Of a DNA stretch of 64,000 nucleotides, positions 8,898 through 17,024 are shown piece after piece. The translations under genes were made by a program, and so were the position numbers. The stretch spans positions 186,001 to 250,000 of the forward strand of contig DKPJ01000014.1 of assembly GCA_002480085.1 (NCBI GenBank), written 5' to 3'. A model generated the notes under the pieces. It was not told the DNA's origin, did not search any database, and saw only the letters and a list, made by a program, of their open reading frames with translations. Numbering within the stretch: the stretch's first letter is position 1; the number at the start of each line of letters is the position of its first letter. The DNA is from Enterobacteriaceae bacterium UBA7338 (GTDB lineage: Bacteria; Pseudomonadota; Gammaproteobacteria; Enterobacterales; Enterobacteriaceae).

Positions 8898-8914
8898 TTT
8901 ATACTTTTTTTACA
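8898..8914 (+). promoter_or_regulatory. KdpE operator upstream of kdpFABC
   Basis: TTTATACTTTTTTTACA is the T-rich KdpE target known from the E. coli kdp promoter. The promoter lies just downstream, with a TTGCAA candidate -35 at 8931-8936 and a weak -10 near CTACCT (8956-8961). KdpE-phosphate is expected to activate here under potassium limitation. The rest of the 8665-8997 gap is AT-rich leader for ybfA and kdp with no other gene seen. Confidence 0.75.
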
Positions 8915-8997
8915 TCCGCCCCGCCAATTTTTGCAAAATCTTTGCGCCGAAAAACCTACCTTCACTGCACATCCTAAGAACACCACGGAGGTGGAGT

Positions 8998-9087
8998 GTG
9001 AGTGCAGGCGTGATAACCGGTGTGGTACTGGTTTTCCTGTTGTTGGGCTATCTGGTCTATGCCCTGATTAACGCGGAGGCCTTCTGA
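8998..9087 (+). CDS. kdpF: KdpF, small stabilising subunit of the potassium pump
   Basis: A 29-residue peptide starting at GTG (GGAGGTG ribosome site), SAGVITGVVLVFLLLGYLVY and on, nearly identical to E. coli KdpF. It is a single transmembrane helix that stabilises the KdpABC complex in the inner membrane. Its TGA overlaps the kdpA ATG by one base, so the two are translationally coupled. Confidence 0.95.
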   Translation: MSAGVITGVVLVFLLLGYLVYALINAEAF

Positions 9088-10766
9088 TGGCGGCGCAGGC
9101 GTTTTTACTGATAGCCAGCTTTTTACTGGTGCTGTTTCTGCTGGCGCGTCCGCTGGGGACGCTGCTGGCGAGGCTGATTGCGGACCGATCCCTGCCGGGC
9201 ACCGCCACACTCGAGCGTGGCCTCTGGCGTATCACCGGCATCCAGCCGCGGGAGATGACGTGGCGTCACTATTTGCTGGCGATCCTCGCCATCAACCTGC
9301 TCGGCGTGCTGGCTCTGTTTCTGATCCTGCTGTTTCAGGCCCAGCTGCCATTTAACCCGCAGCAGTTGCCTGGGCTGTCGTGGCATCTGGCCCTGAACAC
9401 TGCCGTGAGCTTTGTGGCGAACACCAACTGGCAATCCTACAGCGGCGAGAGCACGCTGAGCTACTTTAGCCAGATGGTCGGCCTGACGGTGCAGAATTTT
9501 CTCTCTGCCGCCAGCGGGATGGCGGTGATCTTCGCGCTGATCCGCGCCTTTTCCCGAAAAAGCGTTAATACGCTGGGCAACGCCTGGGCAGATATCACTC
9601 GAATTACCCTGTGGGTGCTGCTTCCCCTCGCCCTGCTGCTGGCGCTGGTATTTATTCAGCAAGGAGTCCTGCAAAATCTCAACGCGTATCAGCCCTACAC
9701 CTCGCTGGAGGGCGTCAAGGGTCTGCTGCCGATGGGTCCGGTCGCCTCCCAGGAGGCGATCAAGATGCTGGGGACCAACGGCGGCGGCTTCTTTAACGCC
9801 AACTCCGCACATCCGTTTGAGAACCCGACGACGCTGACTAACTTCCTGCAGATGCTGGCCATTTTCCTGATACCCACCGCGCTCTGTTTCGCCTTCGGTG
9901 AGGCGGTCGGCGACCGCCGCCAGGGCCACGCCATTCTCTGGGCGATGGCGATTATTTTTGTCATCTGCGCCGGACTGGTGATGTGGGCCGAGCTAAACGG
10001 CAACCCGCATCTCCTGACGCTGGGAGCCGACGGCACCGCCAATATGGAGGGGAAAGAGAGCCGCTTTGGCATCCTCGCCAGCAGCCTCTTTGCGGTCGTG
10101 ACAACCGCCGCCTCCTGCGGCGCGGTCAATGCGATGCACGACTCCTTTACTGCCCTGGGAGGCATGGTGCCGCTGTGGCTGATGCAGATTGGCGAGGTGG
10201 TTTTCGGCGGGGTCGGCTCGGGTCTCTATGGGATGCTGCTCTTTGTGCTGCTGGCGGTGTTTATCGCCGGGCTGATGATCGGCCGTACGCCGGAGTATCT
10301 GGGGAAAAAGATCGACGTGCGAGAGATGAAGATGACCGCGCTGGCGATCCTCGTCACCCCTGCGCTGGTGCTGCTCGGCACGGCGCTGGCAATGATGACC
10401 GACGCCGGACGTGCGGGCATGCTCAATCCTGGGGCGCATGGCTTTAGCGAATTGCTCTACGCCGTCTCGTCCGCCGCCAACAACAACGGCAGCGCCTTTG
10501 CTGGTCTCAGCGCCAACACGCCGTTCTGGAACTGTCTGCTGGCGTTCTGCATGTTTGTCGGCCGCTTCGGGGTGATCGTCCCGGTGATGGCCATCGCCGG
10601 ATCGCTGGTGATGAAAAAGAGCCAGCCCGTCAGCCCCGGCACGCTGCTCACCCACGGCGCGCTGTTTGTTGGCCTGCTGATTGGCACCGTGCTGCTGGTT
10701 GGCGCCCTGACCTTTATCCCCGCGCTGGCCTTAGGCCCCGTCGCGGAACACCTTTCCTTACGCTAA
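9087..10766 (+). CDS. kdpA: Potassium-transporting ATPase, ion-binding subunit A
   Basis: The potassium-selective subunit of the KdpFABC P-type ATPase, related to SKT/Trk-type channels. The 559 residues form about ten membrane helices. Selectivity-filter-like loops are visible, for example FVANTNWQSYSGE, TNGGGFFNANSAHPFENP, TTAASCGAVNAM and SSAANNNGSAFAGL. Length is within two residues of the E. coli protein. Confidence 0.97.
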   Translation: MAAQAFLLIASFLLVLFLLARPLGTLLARLIADRSLPGTATLERGLWRITGIQPREMTWRHYLLAILAINLLGVLALFLILLFQAQLPFNPQQLPGLSWHLALNTAVSFVANTNWQSYSGESTLSYFSQMVGLTVQNFLSAASGMAVIFALIRAFSRKSVNTLGNAWADITRITLWVLLPLALLLALVFIQQGVLQNLNAYQPYTSLEGVKGLLPMGPVASQEAIKMLGTNGGGFFNANSAHPFENPTTLTNFLQMLAIFLIPTALCFAFGEAVGDRRQGHAILWAMAIIFVICAGLVMWAELNGNPHLLTLGADGTANMEGKESRFGILASSLFAVVTTAASCGAVNAMHDSFTALGGMVPLWLMQIGEVVFGGVGSGLYGMLLFVLLAVFIAGLMIGRTPEYLGKKIDVREMKMTALAILVTPALVLLGTALAMMTDAGRAGMLNPGAHGFSELLYAVSSAANNNGSAFAGLSANTPFWNCLLAFCMFVGRFGVIVPVMAIAGSLVMKKSQPVSPGTLLTHGALFVGLLIGTVLLVGALTFIPALALGPVAEHLSLR

Positions 10767-10783
10767 GCCTGGCGGGAGCCTTT

Positions 10784-12832
10784 ATGAGTCGTAAGCAACT
10801 TGCCCTGTTCGAACCCGCGCTGGTTCGCGAGGCACTATTAGCCTCTTTTGTAAAACTCAGTCCACGGGTGCAGTGGCGTAACCCGGTGATGTTCATCGTC
10901 TGGATCGGCAGCCTGCTCACTACCCTGCTGGCGATAGCGATGGCCGCAGGCTATCTCAGCGGCAGCGCAGCCTTTACCGGCGCGATTAGCCTCTGGCTCT
11001 GGTTTACCGTGCTGTTTGCCAACGTCGCCGAAGCGCTGGCCGAGGGGCGCAGCAAAGCCCAGGCCAGCAGCCTGAAAGGCGTCAATAAAACCGCCTTTGC
11101 CCGTAAGCTGCGCGCCCCGCAGTATGGCGCACCGACGGACCGCATCCCTGCAGCCGACCTGCGTCGGGGCGACGTGGTGCTGGTCGAAGCGGGAGATATC
11201 ATCCCCTGCGACGGCGAGGCCATTGAGGGGGGCGCGTCGGTGGATGAGAGTGCCATTACCGGCGAGTCCGCCCCGGTGATCCGTGAGTCCGGGGGCGACT
11301 TTGCCTCGGTAACCGGTGGGACGCGCATCCTTTCTGACTGGCTGGTGATCCGCTGCCGCGTCAACCCCGGCGAGACCTTCCTCGACCGGATGATCGCCAT
11401 GGTCGAAGGGGCGCAGCGGCGAAAAACCCCCAACGAGATCGCGCTGACCATTCTGCTGGTGGCCCTGACGATCGTCTTCCTGCTGGCCACCGCTACCATG
11501 TGGCCCTTCTCCGCCTGGGGCGGGACGGCGGTGAGCGTCACCGTACTGGTCGCCCTGCTGGTGTGCCTGATCCCCACCACCATCGGCGGGCTGCTCTCCG
11601 CCATCGGCGTCGCCGGGATGAGCCGGATGCTCGGGGCGAACGTCATCGCCACCAGCGGCCGGGCGGTGGAGGCGGCAGGCGATATCGACGTCCTGCTGCT
11701 GGATAAGACCGGGACCATCACCCTCGGTAACCGTCAGGCCGCCGAATTTTTACCTGCTCGGGGGGTGGACGAGCGCACCCTGGCCGATGCGGCGCAGCTG
11801 GCGTCGCTGGCGGATGAGACCCCGGAGGGGCGCAGCATTGTCGTGCTGGCGAAGCAGCGCTTTAACCTGCGCGAGCGCGACGTGCAGAGTCTGAACGCCA
11901 CCTTTGTCCCCTTTACCGCCCAGACGCGGATGAGCGGCATCAACATTCAGGATCGGCAGATCCGCAAAGGCTCGGTGGATGCCCTGCGCCGACACATTGC
12001 TGCCAACGGCGGCGAGTTTCCCGCCGAGGTTGAGGCGCTGGTTGAGCAGGTGGCGAGCCGGGGCGCAACGCCGCTGGTGGTCGCCGAGGGCAACCGGGTG
12101 CTGGGGGTGATCCCCCTGAAAGACGTGGTTAAGGGTGGGATCAAAGCCCGCTTCGCCCAGCTGCGCAAGATGGGCATCAAAACGGTGATGATCACCGGCG
12201 ATAACCGCCTGACCGCCGCCGCGATTGCCGCCGAGGCGGGCGTTGACGACTTTCTGGCGGAAGCGACGCCGGAAGCTAAGCTGGCGCTGATCCGCCAGTA
12301 TCAGGCCGAGGGCCGGCTGGTGGCGATGACCGGTGACGGCACCAACGATGCCCCGGCGCTGGCCCAGGCCGACGTGGCGGTGGCGATGAACTCCGGGACT
12401 CAGGCGGCCAAGGAGGCGGGCAATATGGTGGATCTCGACTCCAACCCTACCAAACTGATTGAGGTGGTGCATATCGGCAAACAGATGCTAATGACCCGCG
12501 GCTCGCTGACGACCTTCAGCATCGCCAACGACGTGGCGAAGTACTTCACCATTATTCCCGCCGCGTTTGCGGTCACCTACCCGCCGCTCAACGCCCTGAA
12601 TATTATGCACCTCCATTCACCCAGCTCGGCTATCCTCAGCGCGGTGATCTTCAATGCGCTGATCATTATCGTCCTGATCCCGCTGGCCTTAAGGGGAGTG
12701 AGCTACACGCCGCTCTCGGCCCAGGCGATGCTGCGCCGTAATCTGTGGATCTACGGTCTGGGCGGGCTGATCGTGCCCTTTATCGGCATCAAAGCCATCG
12801 ATCTGCTGTTAACACTTTTCGGCCTGGTCTAG
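10784..12832 (+). CDS. kdpB: Potassium-transporting ATPase, catalytic subunit B
   Basis: The ATP-hydrolysing P-type subunit, 682 residues. The phosphorylated aspartate is Asp307 in DKTGT; the actuator motif TGES is at 159-162, and the hinge TGDGTNDAPAL is present. Membrane helices flank the cytoplasmic domains. It follows kdpA by 17 bases and precedes kdpC by 12. Confidence 0.98.
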   Translation: MSRKQLALFEPALVREALLASFVKLSPRVQWRNPVMFIVWIGSLLTTLLAIAMAAGYLSGSAAFTGAISLWLWFTVLFANVAEALAEGRSKAQASSLKGVNKTAFARKLRAPQYGAPTDRIPAADLRRGDVVLVEAGDIIPCDGEAIEGGASVDESAITGESAPVIRESGGDFASVTGGTRILSDWLVIRCRVNPGETFLDRMIAMVEGAQRRKTPNEIALTILLVALTIVFLLATATMWPFSAWGGTAVSVTVLVALLVCLIPTTIGGLLSAIGVAGMSRMLGANVIATSGRAVEAAGDIDVLLLDKTGTITLGNRQAAEFLPARGVDERTLADAAQLASLADETPEGRSIVVLAKQRFNLRERDVQSLNATFVPFTAQTRMSGINIQDRQIRKGSVDALRRHIAANGGEFPAEVEALVEQVASRGATPLVVAEGNRVLGVIPLKDVVKGGIKARFAQLRKMGIKTVMITGDNRLTAAAIAAEAGVDDFLAEATPEAKLALIRQYQAEGRLVAMTGDGTNDAPALAQADVAVAMNSGTQAAKEAGNMVDLDSNPTKLIEVVHIGKQMLMTRGSLTTFSIANDVAKYFTIIPAAFAVTYPPLNALNIMHLHSPSSAILSAVIFNALIIIVLIPLALRGVSYTPLSAQAMLRRNLWIYGLGGLIVPFIGIKAIDLLLTLFGLV

Positions 12833-12844
12833 GAGGATCACACC

Positions 12845-13426
12845 ATGACGTCACTTCGTTCCGCGTTTCTACTGCTGGTGCTGTTAACGCTGATCACCGG
12901 CGGACTCTATCCGCTGGTCACCACCCTGCTTGGCCAGGGGCTGTTTCCGGCGCAGGCCAACGGCTCGCTGATCCTGAAGGATAACCAGATCCGCGGCTCG
13001 CGCCTGATCGGCCAGGATTTTAGCGCGCCGGGCTACTTCCAGGGCCGCCCCTCCGCTACCGCCGACGCGCCCTATAATCCGCTGGCCTCCGGGGGCAGTA
13101 ACCTGGCGGGCAGCAATCCGGCGCTTGATGAGGCGATTACCGCCCGGGTCGCGGCGCTGCGTGCCGCCAACCCGCAGGCTAACCCGCGCGTGCCGGTCGA
13201 GCTGGTCACCGCCTCCGCCAGCGGGCTGGATTACGGCCTGTCGCCGCAGGCCGCAGCCTGGCAGATCCCGCGCGTGGCGGCGGCGCGTGGCCTGTCAACG
13301 GCACAGGTTGCGCAGCTGGTGGTCAAACACACCCACCAACCGCTGCTGAGCTTTACCGGCGAGCCGGGAGTGAATATTGTGGAGCTTAATCTCGCCCTTG
13401 ATGCCTATAAGGACACATCTGAATGA
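12845..13426 (+). CDS. kdpC: Potassium-transporting ATPase, subunit C
   Basis: 193 residues with one N-terminal membrane helix (about residues 7-28, AFLLLVLLTLITGGLYPLV) and a periplasmic domain. Family motifs include GSRLIGQDF, YFQGRPSA and SASGLDYGLSPQAA. KdpC supports the pump together with KdpA. Its end overlaps the kdpD start by four bases (ATGA). Confidence 0.97.
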   Translation: MTSLRSAFLLLVLLTLITGGLYPLVTTLLGQGLFPAQANGSLILKDNQIRGSRLIGQDFSAPGYFQGRPSATADAPYNPLASGGSNLAGSNPALDEAITARVAALRAANPQANPRVPVELVTASASGLDYGLSPQAAAWQIPRVAAARGLSTAQVAQLVVKHTHQPLLSFTGEPGVNIVELNLALDAYKDTSE

Positions 13427-16110
13427 CAGACGAGCCGTTGCGTCCCGATCCCGATCGTCTGCTGGAGCAAGCCAGCAGCACGCATCGCGGCAGGCTGAAG
13501 ATTTTCTTCGGAGCCTGCGCGGGGGTGGGCAAAACTTTCGCCATGCTCGCCGAAGCGCAGCGCCTGCGGACGCAGGGGCTGGACATTGTTGCAGGAGTGG
13601 TAGAGACCCATGGCCGTAAAGAGACGGCGGTGATGCTGGAGAGCCTGTCGGCTCTGCCGCTAAACGTCACTAACCATCGGGGGCGGCGTCTGGCAGAGTT
13701 CGACCTCGATGGGGCGCTGGCCCGGCGTCCGGCGCTGATCCTGATGGACGAGCTGGCTCATACCAACGCCCCCGGCTCCCGCCACCCGAAGCGCTGGCAG
13801 GATGTTGACGAGCTGCTGGAGGCGGGAATCGACGTCTTTACCACGCTCAACGTGCAGCATCTGGAGAGCCTGAACGACGTCGTGAGCGGCGTGACCGGGA
13901 TCCAGGTGCGGGAGACCGTGCCGGATCCCTTTTTTGACGCCGCCGACGACGTGGTGCTGGTTGACCTGCCCCCGGACGATCTCCGCCAGCGCCTGCACGA
14001 GGGCAAGGTCTACATGGGCGGTCAGGCCGAACGCGCCATCGAGCACTTTTTCCGCAAGGGCAACCTGATCGCCCTGCGCGAGCTGGCCCTGCGGCGCACC
14101 GCCGACCGCGTCGATTCCCAGATGCGCGCCTGGCGCGACCACCAGGGGCTGGAGAAGGTCTGGCATACCCGTGATGCCATTCTGCTCTGTATCGGCCACG
14201 GCCAAGGCAATGAGAAGCTGGTGCGTACCGCCGCGCGGCTGGCGGCAAAGCTGGGCAGCGTCTGGCATGCGGTATACGTTGAGACGCCGACCCTGCACAA
14301 GCTGCCCGCCCATCGGCGGCGGGCCATTTTGAGCGCTCTGCGGCTGGCGCAATCGCTGGGCGCGGAGACCGCGACCCTTGCCGATCCGGCGGAGGAGCTG
14401 GCCGTGCTGCGCTACGCCCGGGAGCATAACCTGGGTAAAATCGTCATTGGCCGTCAGGGCCAGCGTCGCTGGTGGCATCCCCCCTCCTTCGCCGAGCGCC
14501 TGGCTCGCCACGCGCCCGATCTCGATCTGCTTGTCGTCGCCCTTGAAGAGAGCGCCACCGCCTTCCCTCCGCGCAACGCCGACGCCCGGCCGCTGATGGA
14601 GAGGTGGCGGGTGCAGATCGCTGGCGGTCTGGTGGCGATTGCGCTCTGCGCTCTGATCACCTTTGTCGCCCACCAGTGGCTGATCGCCTTTGACGCTGCC
14701 AACCTGGTGATGCTCTATCTGCTGGGGGTGGTGATCGTTGCCCTGCTCTACGGGCGCTGGCCCTCGGTGCTGGCGACCGTGATCAACGTTATCAGCTTCG
14801 ATCTCTTTTTTATCGCCCCACGCGGCACGCTGGCGGTCTCAGACGTGCAGTATCTGCTGACCTTTGGCGTGATGCTGACGGTGGGGTTGGTGATTGGCAA
14901 CCTGACCGCCGGGGTGCGCTATCAGGCCCGCATTGCCCGCTACCGCGAGCAGCGAACCCGCCACCTGTATGAGATGTCGAAAGCGTTGGCGGTGGGACGC
15001 AGCGAGCAGGATATTGCCCTCACCGGCGAGAGATTTATCCACTCTACCTTCCATGCCCGCAGTCAAATCCTGCTTCCGGACGAGAGCGGTAAGCTGCGGG
15101 CGCTCACGCCTGTACAGAGCATGACTCCGTGGGATGAGGCCATCGCCCAGTGGAGCCTGAGCAAAGGCCTGCCTGCCGGCGCCGGTACCGATACCCTGCC
15201 CGGCGTGCCTTACCTTATTCTGCCTTTAAAAAACGGTGATAAAACCCGAGGGGTGGCAATTGTCGAGCCAGCCAGCCTGCGCCAGCTGATGATCCCCGAG
15301 CAGCAGCGGCTGCTGGAGACCTTCGCCCTGCTGGTGGCCAGCGCGCTGGAGCGACTGGCGTTAACCACCAGCGAGCAGCACGCGAGGCTAACCAGCGAGC
15401 GGGAGAGTATTCGCCACGCCCTGCTGGCGGCGCTCTCCCATGACCTGCGCACCCCGCTGACCGTGCTGTTTGGTCAGGCAGAGATTTTGACCCTCGATCT
15501 GGCAAGCGAAGGATCGCAGCGCGCCCCGCAGGCCAGTGAGATCCGCCAGCAGGTGCTGAGTATGACCCGGCTGGTGAATAACCTGCTCGATATGGCACGC
15601 ATCCAGTCCGGCGGCTTCAATCTGAAGCTGGAGTGGCTGACGCTGGAGGAGATCGTCGGCAGCGCCCTGCAGGCGCTGGATCCCATCAGCGGTGGTCGAG
15701 CGGTTCAGCTAAACCTGCCCGATCCGCTAATGCTGGTGCAGGTGGACGGCCCGCTGTTTGAGCGCGTGCTGGTCAACCTGGTGGAGAACGCAATGAAGTA
15801 CGCCGGGCCTGCGGCGGCGATCGGTATTAACGCCTGGCGGGATGAGACCCAGCTTCAGCTGGAGGTGTGGGACAGCGGGCCAGGTATTCCGGCGGGACAG
15901 GAGCAGGAGATCTTTGCCAAATTTGCCCGAGGTAACAAAGAGTCCTCTATCCCAGGCGTTGGGCTGGGGCTGGCTATCTGTGCAGCCATCGTTGAGGTTC
16001 ACGGCGGCACGATTAGCGTAGCAAACCGGCCCGAGGGGGGAGCGCGCTTTCGTGTTACACTCCCACAAATAGCGCCGCCAGGGCTTGATGAGTTAACCGG
16101 AGAAGCGTGA
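13423..16110 (+). CDS. kdpD: Osmosensitive potassium channel sensor kinase KdpD
   Basis: 895-residue sensor histidine kinase controlling kdp. Order of parts: N-terminal KdpD domain with a Walker A motif GACAGVGKT at 30-38, a USP-like domain (about 250-370), four closely spaced membrane helices (DUF4118, about 400-500), a GAF-like region, the HisKA box ALSHDLRTP, and a HATPase domain with NLVENAMKYA and GVGLGLAI. It senses potassium supply and phosphorylates KdpE. Cotranscribed with kdpC and kdpE through short overlaps. Confidence 0.97.
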   Translation: MTDEPLRPDPDRLLEQASSTHRGRLKIFFGACAGVGKTFAMLAEAQRLRTQGLDIVAGVVETHGRKETAVMLESLSALPLNVTNHRGRRLAEFDLDGALARRPALILMDELAHTNAPGSRHPKRWQDVDELLEAGIDVFTTLNVQHLESLNDVVSGVTGIQVRETVPDPFFDAADDVVLVDLPPDDLRQRLHEGKVYMGGQAERAIEHFFRKGNLIALRELALRRTADRVDSQMRAWRDHQGLEKVWHTRDAILLCIGHGQGNEKLVRTAARLAAKLGSVWHAVYVETPTLHKLPAHRRRAILSALRLAQSLGAETATLADPAEELAVLRYAREHNLGKIVIGRQGQRRWWHPPSFAERLARHAPDLDLLVVALEESATAFPPRNADARPLMERWRVQIAGGLVAIALCALITFVAHQWLIAFDAANLVMLYLLGVVIVALLYGRWPSVLATVINVISFDLFFIAPRGTLAVSDVQYLLTFGVMLTVGLVIGNLTAGVRYQARIARYREQRTRHLYEMSKALAVGRSEQDIALTGERFIHSTFHARSQILLPDESGKLRALTPVQSMTPWDEAIAQWSLSKGLPAGAGTDTLPGVPYLILPLKNGDKTRGVAIVEPASLRQLMIPEQQRLLETFALLVASALERLALTTSEQHARLTSERESIRHALLAALSHDLRTPLTVLFGQAEILTLDLASEGSQRAPQASEIRQQVLSMTRLVNNLLDMARIQSGGFNLKLEWLTLEEIVGSALQALDPISGGRAVQLNLPDPLMLVQVDGPLFERVLVNLVENAMKYAGPAAAIGINAWRDETQLQLEVWDSGPGIPAGQEQEIFAKFARGNKESSIPGVGLGLAICAAIVEVHGGTISVANRPEGGARFRVTLPQIAPPGLDELTGEA

Positions 16111-16784
16111 TTACTATTTTAATCGTTGAGGATGAGCAGGCCATTGTTCGCTTTGTGCGCGCCGCACTAGAGGCAGACGGCCTGCGGGTATACGAGGCGC
16201 AGACGATGCAGCGTGGCCTGCTGGAAGCGGCGACGCGCAAGCCCGATGCGATTATTCTCGACCTCGGCCTGCCCGACGGCGACGGTCTCGATTTTATTCG
16301 CGATCTGCGCCAGTGGAGCCAGACGCCCATTATCGTGCTTTCGGCCCGCACCGAAGAGCAGGATAAAATTGCTGCCCTCGACGCCGGGGCGGATGACTAT
16401 CTCAGCAAGCCGTTTGGCATTGGAGAGCTGCAGGCGCGCCTGCGGGTCGCACTACGCCGTCACGGCAGCGGCAGCCAGAGCGATCCGCTGGTGACCTTCT
16501 CCGATGTGCGCGTTGACCTGGCCGCCAGGCGCATTCAGCGCGGCGAGGAGGAGATCCACCTGACCCCCATCGAGTTTCGCCTGCTGGCGGTGCTGATTGG
16601 TCACCACGGTAAAGTGCTCACCCAGCGGCAGCTGCTGCGCGAGGTGTGGGGTCCCAACGCGGTTGAACACAGCCACTATCTGCGTATCTATATGGGCCAC
16701 CTGCGCCAGAAGCTGGAAAACGATCCGGCCCGCCCGCGCCACTTTATTACCGAAACCGGCATTGGCTACCGCTTTATGCTTTAA
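16107..16784 (+). CDS. kdpE: Response regulator KdpE
   Basis: 225-residue OmpR-type regulator. The receiver domain has the acidic pair in VEDE (residues 7-10), the phosphoacceptor Asp52 in ILDLGLPDGDG and Lys in SKPFG; the C-terminal winged helix contains HSHYLRIYMGHLRQKLE. It starts at GTG overlapping the kdpD stop by four bases. It activates kdpFABC through the T-rich site upstream of kdpF. Confidence 0.97.
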   Translation: MITILIVEDEQAIVRFVRAALEADGLRVYEAQTMQRGLLEAATRKPDAIILDLGLPDGDGLDFIRDLRQWSQTPIIVLSARTEEQDKIAALDAGADDYLSKPFGIGELQARLRVALRRHGSGSQSDPLVTFSDVRVDLAARRIQRGEEEIHLTPIEFRLLAVLIGHHGKVLTQRQLLREVWGPNAVEHSHYLRIYMGHLRQKLENDPARPRHFITETGIGYRFML

Positions 16785-16972
16785 ATAGAGTTCTTTTTAG
16801 CGTTATATTTAATTCCACGGAATAATCCCACCACCTTAAATAAGCACGTAATTAATATAAATATTATTTTTCCATTCTGTTTTTATTGATCAACTTCACG
16901 GCGAAACTTAATTTCACCGATAAAATGGCCCGCGAAACCAGTTAGATTCAAGCCATACCCCACCCTGTAAAA

Positions 16973-16993
16973 TCAATCCCTTATAAGGATTGA
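16973..16993. repeat. Inverted repeat before speF
   Basis: TCAATCC (16973-16979) and GGATTGA (16987-16993) flank a seven-base centre; CCTTATAAGG inside is itself a perfect palindrome. It lies about 30 bases before the speF ATG in the 240-base kdpE-speF gap, which is otherwise AT-rich. No T-tract follows, so it is not a typical terminator. It could be an operator or a leader hairpin; I cannot tell which. Confidence 0.5.
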
Positions 16994-17024
16994 GGGACGA
17001 CTATTAACTAAAAAAGGACCCATT

